64,000 nucleotides of DNA from Porphyrobacter sp. ULC335 (GTDB lineage Bacteria; Pseudomonadota; Alphaproteobacteria; Sphingomonadales; Sphingomonadaceae). Position 1 is the stretch's first letter. Every line of letters begins with the position of its first letter. Positions 53,708-61,413 of the stretch are shown piece by piece. Location: NCBI RefSeq assembly GCF_025917005.1, contig NZ_CP078091.1, positions 1,922,001 to 1,986,000 of the forward strand. The letters are read 5' to 3'. The notes under the pieces are model-generated. The model saw only the letters and a list, made by a program, of their open reading frames with translations. It had not been told where the DNA came from and ran no database searches. The position numbers and the translations under genes are program-made.

Positions 53708-55338
53708 CACTGATCGGCTCCGACGAGGCCCGCACCATAAATGGGATCGCGCCCGCGCGCGCCGAGATCCCGCGCTTCGGTCTCAAGCGCGCGGATCACG
53801 CGCCGGGCTGCGGCGGGATCGGGCTTGGTCATCTGGCTGGCGAGCCTTGCTGCGACAACCGGTGCGGCAAAGGAGGTGCCGGTTGCATCGCGCAGAAGGC
53901 CTTTGGCGTCGATCGCGGCAACGGCTACGCCGCGGGCCGAAAAGTCGACGTGCTCGCCGCGGTTGGCGTAGCGATAGACCCGGTTCTGCGCGTCAACCGC
54001 AGTGACGCCAACGACATTGTCATAGGCGCCGGGGAATACTGGCGGTGCGGCGGGACCATCATTTCCCGCTGCCGCCACGATCACATGGCCACGCTTGTTG
54101 ATGCGCGCGATTGCACCGGCCACGGTCGGGTTTCGCGGGCCGGACAGGCTGATGTTGATCACCGGCACGCCCTGCGCAGCCAGCCAGTCCAGCGCCTTGA
54201 TCAGCGCAAGGCTCGATCCCGCCGTCTCGCGCGGGCCGGCAAAGATATCGGCGACGAACAGCTTCGTGCGCGCTGCCGGATTGGCTTTGGTTCCGGCCAT
54301 CAGGTGCGCGACCGCCGTCCCATGCAAGCGGGGCTCGGCGGCCTTGCTGTTGAAGGCCCGCTGGCTCAGAGTGACATGCTTGAAATAGGCCAGGTCGGTG
54401 GCGATCCCGGTATCGATCAGGCCGATCTGGCACCCGCAGGCGATCCGCTGCGGGGGGCTGCCCTGCTTGCTGCGCTTGGTCTGTACCGCAGAACTGTCGA
54501 ACAGGTGGTTATAACCGATGGTGTCGGGATCGGCGATCGCTTCAAGCGCGTCGAGCGCGGCTTGATCGCTCATCTGGGCGGGGCCGCGCAGCAGCAAGAG
54601 CGTGCCGTCGACCGATGCGAGGCGGGTGCTCTCGACGACGGTGAAGCCGCCGGTCTTGAGTTCAGCCAAATCGCCACTGGTCAGATCAAGCGCGATGAAC
54701 TCGCCGCGTCGATAGCGGAAACCGTCGCCATCGGTGTCAATACGGTCGCGCTCGTCGAGTGCGGCGCGTTCGGCCTCGGTCTCGCCGCTGGTAAGCAGCC
54801 ATTGGCCGGGGTCATCGTCGAGATCATCGCCGCCGTCGTCTGTGTCACCGCGATCGTCGGTGATGTCGTCATTGCCGCCGCCATCATCGTCTCCGCCGGC
54901 TGTGCCGCCATCATCGTCATCACCGTCGTTGCCGCCGGCTGCGCCGTCGTCATCGTCGCCGCCAGCAGCCCCGTCATCATCATTACCGCCAGCAGCGCCG
55001 TCGTCGTCATCGCCGCCGCCTGCTCCGCCGTCATCGCCGCCGTCGCCACCTGCGCCGTCGTCATCTCCGGCATCGTCGCCGCCCCCCGGATCGTCATCAC
55101 CCCCCGGATCGTCATCACCCAAGTCATCGCCGCCAGGATCGTCGTCGCCTAGATCGTCGCCGTCGGGGTCGCCCTCACCAGGGTCCTGATCGTCAGGGTC
55201 ACCGCCATCGTCGTCGTCATCGTCATCATCATCGCCACCCGCATCCTGCGCTGCGAGCGGGACCGGCCACGCCATAATGATGGTGCCGCCCACCATACCC
55301 AGCATCAGCAGATATGCGACGATGATCCTGATCTGCAT
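53707..55338 (-). CDS. S8 subtilisin-like serine protease with long Asp/Gly tract
   Basis: This 543-residue protein has an N-terminal signal/anchor ('IVAYLLMLGMVGGTIIMAW'). About 130 residues consist almost only of Asp, Gly, Ala, Asn and Pro (residues 33-165). A propeptide-like region and the subtilase domain follow. The catalytic triad is Asp ~308 ('GLIDTGIA'), His ~339 ('RLHGTAVAHL') and Ser ~489 ('GTSFAAP'); Asn of the oxyanion hole is in 'VAAAGNDGP'. The acidic tract could bind Ca2+ or act as an extended linker. It is co-translated with the next gene and divergent from an ECF sigma factor. Confidence 0.9.
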   Translation of the reverse strand: MQIRIIVAYLLMLGMVGGTIIMAWPVPLAAQDAGGDDDDDDDDDGGDPDDQDPGEGDPDGDDLGDDDPGGDDLGDDDPGGDDDPGGGDDAGDDDGAGGDGGDDGGAGGGDDDDGAAGGNDDDGAAGGDDDDGAAGGNDGDDDDGGTAGGDDDGGGNDDITDDRGDTDDGGDDLDDDPGQWLLTSGETEAERAALDERDRIDTDGDGFRYRRGEFIALDLTSGDLAELKTGGFTVVESTRLASVDGTLLLLRGPAQMSDQAALDALEAIADPDTIGYNHLFDSSAVQTKRSKQGSPPQRIACGCQIGLIDTGIATDLAYFKHVTLSQRAFNSKAAEPRLHGTAVAHLMAGTKANPAARTKLFVADIFAGPRETAGSSLALIKALDWLAAQGVPVINISLSGPRNPTVAGAIARINKRGHVIVAAAGNDGPAAPPVFPGAYDNVVGVTAVDAQNRVYRYANRGEHVDFSARGVAVAAIDAKGLLRDATGTSFAAPVVAARLASQMTKPDPAAARRVIRALETEARDLGARGRDPIYGAGLVGADQ

Positions 55339-55447
55339 CGATTGTCCCCAAAGCCCCCGCCAAATAAAGCCGGAAGCGGTCTTTCGTTCCTATTCTTCTT
55401 AGATACGAAACTGACTGTTCTTTTATTCCGCTGACCTGTCTATGGAC

Positions 55448-55473
55448 GGAATGTTTCCACTCGCTGAACCGTT
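55448..55473 (+). promoter_or_regulatory. Possible EcfG/ECF-type promoter upstream of sigma factor
   Basis: GGAAT-N17-CGTT (GGAAT at 55448, CGTT at 55470) resembles the alphaproteobacterial ECF consensus GGAAC-N16/17-CGTT with one mismatch. The -10 lies only six bases before the ATG, implying a leaderless transcript, which keeps confidence low. Confidence 0.3.
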
Positions 55474-55479
55474 GGTCTC

Positions 55480-56001
55480 ATGAACCGCCCGATGACTCCG
55501 GACGAAACGACAAGGCAGGCGCTGATCGCGCTGATCCCGCGCCTGCGCCGTTTCGCCCGGGTGCTGACGGGGTCGATCGCCGATGCGGACGATGTCGTCC
55601 AGGCGAGCCTGGAGAAAGCGATGCTGAATTTGAACCAATGGCAGCCCGGAACCCGGCTTGATGCCTGGGTGTTCCGGATTGCCCGTAACCACTGGGTTGA
55701 TGACCGGCGCCGGGCGCATAACCGGATGGGCCACGATGATATCGGCGAGATGCTCGATCTGGCTGGCGATGATGGTGTGGCGGTGGTCGAAGCCAGCGCC
55801 GAGGCGCGAATGGTGCGTGCCGCAGTGGACGGCTTGCCGCCCGAACAGCGCGATGTGGTCGCGCTGGTGATGCTCGAGGAGCTGAGCTATCGCGAGGCGG
55901 CCGATTTGCTCGGCTTGCCGATCGGCACGGTAATGAGCCGCCTGTCGCGCGCCAAGGCGGCGTTGGCGAAACGCATGACCGAGGAAAGGGCAGTTCAATG
56001 A
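55480..56001 (+). CDS. ECF-family RNA polymerase sigma factor
   Basis: This 173-residue protein has region 2 ('LTGSIADADDVVQASLEKAMLNLNQW...DAWVFRIARNHWVDDRRR', binding core polymerase and the -10) and region 4 ('LPPEQRDVVALVMLEELSYREAADLLGLPIGTVMSRLSRAKAAL', a helix-turn-helix for the -35). There is no region 3. It overlaps the following anti-sigma gene by four bases. The divergent subtilase operon and nearby envelope genes are candidate targets. Confidence 0.93.
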   Translation: MNRPMTPDETTRQALIALIPRLRRFARVLTGSIADADDVVQASLEKAMLNLNQWQPGTRLDAWVFRIARNHWVDDRRRAHNRMGHDDIGEMLDLAGDDGVAVVEASAEARMVRAAVDGLPPEQRDVVALVMLEELSYREAADLLGLPIGTVMSRLSRAKAALAKRMTEERAVQ

Positions 56002-56798
56002 GCCAGTCCTTCACCGATGCCCAGCTTGCTGCGTTCCTCGACGGGACGCTTGAGGACGAGACGCTGATCGATGCGATCGAGGCGGCGATCAATGCCGATC
56101 CGGCGCTGGCCGCAAGAGCCGAGGGGCTGGCCGCAGCCGAGCCAGCCGGATCGGCCGTGCGCGATGCCTATGCCCCGGTGCTCGCAGCGCCGGTGCCGGA
56201 ACGCCTGGTCGCGGCGGTCACAGCGCGCGAGGCTCCCGATGTTGCGCAGGTGGTCGATCTGGCCGCTGCGCGCGCTGCCCAGCCGCGCAGCTTGCCGACG
56301 CCTGCCAATGATGCCGGACATGGCAGCTGGCGCTGGCCGCAATTCGGCGCGATGGCCGCCAGCCTTGCGCTGGGCGTGATGATCGGCGGTCCGCTTCTGA
56401 CAGGCAACGGCGGGAAGGCCACGGGCGGCGGCGAACTGGTGCTGGCCAGCGCCGATCTCGACGCGATGCTCGCCACTGCGCCGAGCGGGCAGAAGGTTGA
56501 TCTCGCCGCACTCGGGCAAGGTGAAGTGGTCCTGACCTTCCGCAATGCCGACGGCGAACTATGCCGTCAGTTCACGATCGCGGCGCCCGCGGGCGCGACC
56601 AGCGATGCGCTCGCCTGCACGGGCGGCACGGATGCCGGTTGGCAGATCGAGGCCTATGGTCGCCGCGCCGCACCGGCGGGCGAGATGAAGCTGGCCGGCG
56701 GTGATGCCGCTCCAGCAGTCGTCGCGGCAGTCGATGCGATGATCGACAGCGATCCGCTGATCGGCGCGGACGAACTGGCCGAACTCGGCAAAAAGTAA
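55998..56798 (+). CDS. Membrane anti-sigma factor
   Basis: This 266-residue protein has a short N-terminal helical cytosolic part ('FTDAQLAAFLDGTLEDETLIDAIEAAINADPAL'), one membrane helix near residue 115-135 ('FGAMAASLALGVMIGGPLL') and a ~130-residue periplasmic domain. The HxxxCxxC zinc motif of ZAS anti-sigmas is absent. Four-base overlap with the ECF sigma gene is the strongest support. The periplasmic part probably senses an envelope signal. Confidence 0.8.
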   Translation: MSQSFTDAQLAAFLDGTLEDETLIDAIEAAINADPALAARAEGLAAAEPAGSAVRDAYAPVLAAPVPERLVAAVTAREAPDVAQVVDLAAARAAQPRSLPTPANDAGHGSWRWPQFGAMAASLALGVMIGGPLLTGNGGKATGGGELVLASADLDAMLATAPSGQKVDLAALGQGEVVLTFRNADGELCRQFTIAAPAGATSDALACTGGTDAGWQIEAYGRRAAPAGEMKLAGGDAAPAVVAAVDAMIDSDPLIGADELAELGKK

Positions 56799-56812
56799 GG
56801 GGCTGATCCAAC

Positions 56813-56852
56813 AAAAAAGCCCGGGCAGGTCGCCAGACCGCCCGGGCTTTTC
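56813..56852. terminator. Bidirectional intrinsic terminator
   Basis: AAAAAAGCCCGGGC pairs with GCCCGGGCTTTT, with an inner AGGTCGCCAGACCG loop. A and T tracts on both sides serve the anti-sigma gene and the convergent porin gene. Confidence 0.9.
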
Positions 56853-56872
56853 GTGTTCGATGGCAGGGGTCG

Positions 56873-57943
56873 TCAGATCGTGAACTGTATCTCGAGCACG
56901 CTGGCAAAGCCCTCGTCCACTGCAAACAGGAAGCGTTCTTCGCGGAACGAGACCACATCGGCGCGGATTTCGATATTGGGATGCAGGCGGTAGAAACCGC
57001 CGACGCCGATGAGGCGATTCTCGCGGTCCGATGAGCGGGTCATCGCCACGCTTCCCGCAACGCCCCAGCCGGGCGTGATCCAGCCCACCCCGCCGTTCAC
57101 TTCCCACTGGTCGAACCCGCGGTCCAGCCGGTTGGAATCGCCGCGATCGACATAGGCCGCGCCGATCCGCAAGGACCCGCGCCGCGCCTCTGCGCCGACG
57201 CTCCAGCTGTTGAGATCGGCGCGAGTGGTCAGCGGGTCGGCCTGTCCCGTGGCATAGCCGCCGCTCGCGCCCAGAATCCAGTCACCGACGGGCTTCTGGT
57301 ATTGCACGCCAAATTCGAAGGCATCGTTCACCTCGATCCGCTCGCGCGAGTCCACTGCGGCGGGATTGCGGCGCACCTTGGGCGAGTAGGATACGCCCCC
57401 GCGCAGGCCCTCGACCGGAGGCGAGAGGTAGATCACCTTGAAGGCATCTTGCGTATCAAGCGCGCGCAGCAGCGCCTGGGTACCGGCGTAGCGCGAGAAT
57501 TCACCGCGCACCTGACCGAGCGCCACCAGCGGAGCGGCAAAGGCGAGGGTGTCGGCGGGGCCGTCCTGAAGCCCCACTTCGACGCGTCCATAATCGCTTG
57601 CGACAAAGCCGTAGATTTCGCCTGCTTCGAGCACTTCGGAGGCACGGCGGCGGCTGTTCTGTTCGGCATTTACCCCGATGATGATCCCGCCGGGCGAGGT
57701 CCACTGCGCGTTGATCCGCGCGAAGAGATCAACCTTGGCATCGGGGGAATCGGTCGCCGGATCGTTGTCGTCAAACACCGCCGCCTGGGATGCAGCACCG
57801 CCGGTCAGGCGAATGTCGAAGCCCTGCCACTGCACCTCGAGCCGGGGCAGAGCCTCGTCAGCCTGCGCCGCCGAGGACATGGCGATCATCGCGCCGAGCA
57901 GGGTGGTGCGCCCAAGGCCGCGGATCGCTGTTGTTGTCTTCAT
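56873..57943 (-). CDS. Porin, Gram-negative type
   Basis: This 356-residue protein has a signal peptide ('TTLLGAMIAMSSAAQADE'). An acidic stretch 'DDNDPATDSPDAKVDLFARINAQW' is followed by amphipathic strands typical of Porin_4/OmpC-like trimeric porins ('YGRVEVGLQDGPAD', 'GVSYSPKVRR', 'FEFGVQYQKP', 'VGAEARRGSLRIGAAY'), and the end is 'VLEIQFTI'. The start at 57943 has AAGG upstream. It likely allows diffusion of small solutes. A 15-bp inverted repeat lies in its AT-rich promoter region. Confidence 0.82.
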   Translation of the reverse strand: MKTTTAIRGLGRTTLLGAMIAMSSAAQADEALPRLEVQWQGFDIRLTGGAASQAAVFDDNDPATDSPDAKVDLFARINAQWTSPGGIIIGVNAEQNSRRRASEVLEAGEIYGFVASDYGRVEVGLQDGPADTLAFAAPLVALGQVRGEFSRYAGTQALLRALDTQDAFKVIYLSPPVEGLRGGVSYSPKVRRNPAAVDSRERIEVNDAFEFGVQYQKPVGDWILGASGGYATGQADPLTTRADLNSWSVGAEARRGSLRIGAAYVDRGDSNRLDRGFDQWEVNGGVGWITPGWGVAGSVAMTRSSDRENRLIGVGGFYRLHPNIEIRADVVSFREERFLFAVDEGFASVLEIQFTI

Positions 57944-57986
57944 CGTTAAACCTTCAATTAGCGGCCGAAGGGCCAAGTTTTGCATA

Positions 57987-58001
57987 TAACAATCTATGTT
58001 A
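57987..58001. promoter_or_regulatory. Inverted repeat in porin promoter region
   Basis: TAACA-ATCTA-TGTTA is a perfect five-base inverted repeat inside the most AT-rich stretch (57977-58020) of the 391-bp gap between divergent porin and barrel genes. It may be an operator. The rest of the gap (58020-58330) shows no gene or conserved RNA I can support. Confidence 0.35.
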
Positions 58002-58334
58002 AGTTTTGTGCCATCATTGTGAAAGGTCGGCGCGCGCTCTGATGCGTCCGATAGGCCCGCCATTGCTGCTACGAAGGCAGCCGACGCTATCGTCGAACGT
58101 CAGCCACGACCGCATCATCGCCCATCGTCCGCGTGGCGGAGAATTATCCTTGATGATCGCTGCGGCACGGCAGGGCTCCTGTCGCAAGGCTGACCTCTGC
58201 GAACGTGCGGCGGCCTTCGACTATTCCCGATCACGGCAAAAAAGATGTCTTTGCAGGCAGTGGGAATAAGCCCCCTGTCAGCCCCGTTTGCTTCACGAAC
58301 CGGCGCAATCGCCGGACCGCAACAGGAGCTTTCG

Positions 58335-59342
58335 GTGACCTCTTCCAAACAAATAATTCCCAGACTGATGCAGGCGCTGGCGCTTGGCATCCCGGCGTTC
58401 TGCTTCGCCGGCGCCGCGCTGGCCGAGACGGGCCAGAGTGATGAGCCCGAACAGGGCAGCGGCATCGATGCCGACGAAAACGAAGCACAGGCCAAGGCCA
58501 AGGATGGCACGGACGGCTCGGCCTGGCGGCTCGAGCCGGGCCTCAGGCTCACCATGCGCGGCATTACCGCGCGCACCACCGCGCCGGGCGAAGACGAGGT
58601 GATTGATGGCAATGCGATCGCGCTGGTCGCCGCGCCCTCGCTGATGCTGACCCGAGACGATGTCACGGTGACGCTTCGCAATGCCACCACGCGGCTCGAA
58701 TTCGAGGATCCGGGCCGCGCCGATCGTTGGCAGAACGCCGCACGGCTCAGCGTCAACTACGATCTGTCGGATGCGACCCGCGTGACCGCCTTTGGCGAGC
58801 GCAGCGACAATATCCTTGCTGCCGAATTCACATCGACCGACGAATGGGAGTTCGGCGGCGAGCTGATGCATAGTCTCGACGCGGCCAACCGGGTCCAGAT
58901 CGGCGCGAGCTGGCGGGAGCGCAGCTATGATGACGCCGCCGGTTCCAAGGGGGATGGTATCCGGGTCGATGGCGAATATCGCTACCGCTTCGGCGCCAAC
59001 CACTTTGCCTTCCTGCGCGGCCGTTACGACGAAATCAATTCCGCCGAGGCCCGCCGCGATCTGTCGCGCTGGCTGGCCGAAGCCAGTTACCAGCGCCCGC
59101 TTGCGGCCGATCTCAGGCTGCGCGGCGAATTGAGCTACCAGAAGCTCGACTTCACCGGCCGTCCGGTGGCGGGCGGGGGCACGCGTCAGGACGATCTGTT
59201 CTGGCCGGAGCTGACCTTGATCTGGAGCCCGGGCGCGTGGCGCATCGCGGGCGAGGCGCGCTACATTGTTCGCAATTCCACCGATCCGGCATTCGACCGC
59301 TCTGGTTATCGCTTCGAAGTGGAGGTGAGCCATGCGTTCTGA
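58335..59342 (+). CDS. Small outer-membrane beta-barrel protein of the polymer locus
   Basis: This 335-residue protein has a signal peptide ('MQALALGIPAFCFAGAALAE'), an acidic linker (about residues 32-60) and alternating amphipathic strands ('VTVTLRNATTRLEFEDP', 'RLSVNYDLSDATRVTAFGERS', 'YRYRFGANHFAFLRGRYD'), ending in Phe ('FEVEVSHAF'). No named family is certain; DUF560-like and autotransporter-like barrels look similar. The GTG at 58335 is chosen for AGGAG seven bases upstream. The gene overlaps the following 7TM gene by 11 bases, so it starts a coupled operon. Confidence 0.7.
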   Translation: MTSSKQIIPRLMQALALGIPAFCFAGAALAETGQSDEPEQGSGIDADENEAQAKAKDGTDGSAWRLEPGLRLTMRGITARTTAPGEDEVIDGNAIALVAAPSLMLTRDDVTVTLRNATTRLEFEDPGRADRWQNAARLSVNYDLSDATRVTAFGERSDNILAAEFTSTDEWEFGGELMHSLDAANRVQIGASWRERSYDDAAGSKGDGIRVDGEYRYRFGANHFAFLRGRYDEINSAEARRDLSRWLAEASYQRPLAADLRLRGELSYQKLDFTGRPVAGGGTRQDDLFWPELTLIWSPGAWRIAGEARYIVRNSTDPAFDRSGYRFEVEVSHAF

Positions 59343-60099
59343 CGATCTCCACCTGCCGGGCGACATCGCATTGCTGCGTACCGCCTATGCTCTGGCCGCA
59401 GCGCTGGTCGCGACCTTCGGCGCGGTTGTCTGGACGCTGTTCGACCGGTCCGACAACATCATCACCGATGCCGTTATCGCCATGTTCGGCGATCCCTCAC
59501 GCCCTTGGGATCTGCCCGGACTGCATCTGCTGCTGGTGATGCCGATGGGGGCCTGCGTGGTGGTGTTCGTGCGGTCTGTGCTGGGGTGGAAGACCTTTGG
59601 CCTGTTCACCCCGATGCTGCTGGCGCTGGCCTATCTTCAATCCGGACCGATTGCCGGGCCGGTGATTTCGACCACCGCGATCCTGATCGGCATGGCCGCC
59701 GTGCCGTTCCTGAAGCTGCTCAACCTCTCGCGCGTGGGATTTCTCGGCACGCTCATCGCGATCGTGGTCTCCGCGCTCGGCGGGATGGCGCTGGAGTTCC
59801 ATCAACCTGCGCTGGTCAGTGCGTTTCCGGTGGTGGTCACGGCGCTGATTGTCGAGCGGTGGTGGAATGCCTTTGAAGCCGATGGCCCGAAAAAGGCGCT
59901 GCGCATGACGGCGACCACGCTTGCCGTCGCGCTCGCTATCCAAGCCCTTGTCGCCGCTCCGCCGGTGGTAAGCCTCGCCGCCGAGCGCCCGCTTGCGCTG
60001 CCGCTGGTGTGCATCGTGCTGATGATCCTGCTGGGCCGATATCAGGGCCTGCGCCTGTCCGAAATTGCGCGTTTCCGCGCTGCTGCCAAGGGAGCCTGA
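59332..60099 (+). CDS. 7TM-domain membrane protein (of the 7TM/inactive-transglutaminase class), stand-alone
   Basis: This 255-residue protein has seven hydrophobic helices with the family's 'VFVRSVLGWKTFGLFTPMLLALAYLQSGPIAGPVI' region (cut: 'GWKTFGLFTPMLLALAY') and 'LLNLSRVGFLGTLIAIVVS'. In the known family the 7TM part is usually fused to an inactive periplasmic transglutaminase domain and sits beside a RimK-like ATP-grasp gene. Here the transglutaminase part is absent and an outer membrane barrel gene overlaps its start. It is one base upstream of the ATP-grasp gene. Confidence 0.82.
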   Translation: MRSDDLHLPGDIALLRTAYALAAALVATFGAVVWTLFDRSDNIITDAVIAMFGDPSRPWDLPGLHLLLVMPMGACVVVFVRSVLGWKTFGLFTPMLLALAYLQSGPIAGPVISTTAILIGMAAVPFLKLLNLSRVGFLGTLIAIVVSALGGMALEFHQPALVSAFPVVVTALIVERWWNAFEADGPKKALRMTATTLAVALAIQALVAAPPVVSLAAERPLALPLVCIVLMILLGRYQGLRLSEIARFRAAAKGA

Positions 60100-60100
60100 C

Positions 60101-61108
60101 ATGACCGTTCTCGGAATGAACCGCCGCAATGCCCTGATCGCCCGGCTCAACCCGCGCGAGGCAATCAAGGGAGTGAACCAGAAGTATGAAACCAAGGAAC
60201 GGCTCGCGCTTTCGGGCGTGCCGGTGCCTCCGACCGTTGCGCTGATCGCCGACGAGGCCGAGGCGGCCGCGTTCGATTATGGCAGCCTGCCCGATGCTTT
60301 CGCCATCAAACCCAATCGCGGGCGCCGCGGGGAAGGGGTGATCCTCGTCGATGGTCGCTTGCCCGCCAGCGAGGGGGGCGGTTGGCGCAAGCTCAATGGC
60401 GAAACCCTGACGGTGCGGATGCTACGTGCGCATGTGACGCGCATTCTTGCCGGGGAGCTTTCGCTGGAAGGCAGCAATTCCGATGCCGCCCTGATCGAGC
60501 CGCTGATCCGCACCCATCCCGCGTTTGCCCGAATGGTTCCCTTCGGCCTTCCCGATATCCGGATCATCTGCCTTGGCGATGTGCCGCTGATGGCGATGAC
60601 ACGCCTGCCGACAGAGGAATCAGGAGGGCGCGCAAATCTGCATCAGGGCGCGGTTGGCGCGGCGATCGATTTCCGTGACGGTTCGATTTTCCGCGCGGTT
60701 CTGGGGCAGGATGAAGTGTGGGATCACCCCTCAACCGAAGTTGCACTGATCGGAGCGCGCCTCCCTTACTGGCGCGAGACGGTACAGGCAGCGCAGCGTT
60801 GCTCGGGCGCGCTGGGGCTGGGCTATGTCGGGGTCGATCTGGTGATCGATGCGACGCGCGGCGTGCAGGTTCTGGAATGCAATGCCTATCCCGGCCTCGA
60901 AATCCAGAACGTCAATGGCGCCGGCCTTGGCGCGCGGGTCGATCGGGTCTTGCGCCAGCAGCGCGAACGGGAGCGGGAGGCGCGCTGGGCGGGGCACCAT
61001 CATCGCTATGCCGGAGTGCGCCCGCTCCGCGATCTGGGTGCAGCACTGCACCGCGGTGCCGGACGCGTGGCCGAGGCGTGGGCCAGCTCGGTGCCGCTTG
61101 CGGCCTGA
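60101..61108 (+). CDS. RimK-like ATP-grasp amino-acid ligase (alpha-L-glutamate ligase-like)
   Basis: This 335-residue enzyme has the ATP-grasp fold: substrate helix 'GVNQKYETKERLALSGVPVPPT', nucleotide-binding 'AIKPNRGRRGEGVILV' (about residues 67-82), 'FGLPDIRIICLGDVPLMAMTRLP' and the metal site 'LECNAYPGLEIQNVNGAG' (about 257-274). Relatives join glutamate or similar acids to a peptide or other amine. The C-terminal ~60 residues are Arg/His-rich. The ATG at 60101 has GGGAG upstream. Its coupling to a 7TM protein suggests a modified envelope component as product. Confidence 0.88.
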   Translation: MTVLGMNRRNALIARLNPREAIKGVNQKYETKERLALSGVPVPPTVALIADEAEAAAFDYGSLPDAFAIKPNRGRRGEGVILVDGRLPASEGGGWRKLNGETLTVRMLRAHVTRILAGELSLEGSNSDAALIEPLIRTHPAFARMVPFGLPDIRIICLGDVPLMAMTRLPTEESGGRANLHQGAVGAAIDFRDGSIFRAVLGQDEVWDHPSTEVALIGARLPYWRETVQAAQRCSGALGLGYVGVDLVIDATRGVQVLECNAYPGLEIQNVNGAGLGARVDRVLRQQREREREARWAGHHHRYAGVRPLRDLGAALHRGAGRVAEAWASSVPLAA

Positions 61109-61157
61109 TCGCCGACGTTTCTGAAAGCCCGGGTGCCTGGGGGACCGCGGGCGGGGG

Positions 61158-61252
61158 CTGGCGGGTGCCAGACCTCGCCTTGTTCGTCCCCCTGACCCCT
61201 CCTTGACCCCTTCTAGACCCCGCTTAGCCTCGCCTAGGCCCCCTCTAGGTCG
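61158..61252 (+). repeat. 11-bp-period TAGACCCC array, copy 3
   Basis: A hairpin CTGGC-GGGT-GCCAG (61158-61171) is followed by cores at 61193, 61204, 61215, 61226, 61236 and 61247, which are 11, 11, 11, 10 and 11 bp apart. The last units have drifted (AGCCT, AGGCC, AGGTC). The minus strand has GGGG-TCTAGAA-GGGG-TCAAGGA-GGGG-TCA-GGGGG, again a G-quadruplex motif. Confidence 0.75.
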
Positions 61253-61264
61253 GCGTTGTTCCGA

Positions 61265-61280
61265 GGTTTCACGGGAAACA
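61265..61280. other. parS-like palindrome
   Basis: GGTTTCACGGGAAACA differs from TGTTTCACGTGAAACA at two positions and keeps the GTTTC/GAAAC inverted arms. It begins 18 bp after the last array unit, the same offset as the site at 16637. It is a weaker ParB candidate because the central CACGTG is CACGGG. Confidence 0.5.
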
Positions 61281-61413
61281 TTTTCTCAAGCCGGGCGGGA
61301 ATAAGCACCTCTTGTGAACCGTTAACCAGATGCCAGCCGGATCGACCCGTCCGGTTGGCATCGGTCCCGCCACGGGTCGGCGGCGGGCCTCCCCTCACGC
61401 TCAGGAGAAGCCC

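Noticed and set aside
55339-55479. GGAAC upstream of the subtilase considered as an ECF promoter on the minus strand
   Set aside because: No CGTT-like -10 occurs at 16-17 bp; only TTTA-type sequence is present.
58230-58334. Leader of the barrel gene considered as a c-di-GMP riboswitch because of a GGCAAA-like stretch
   Set aside because: The conserved receptor stems and tetraloop could not be laid out, so the match is only local.
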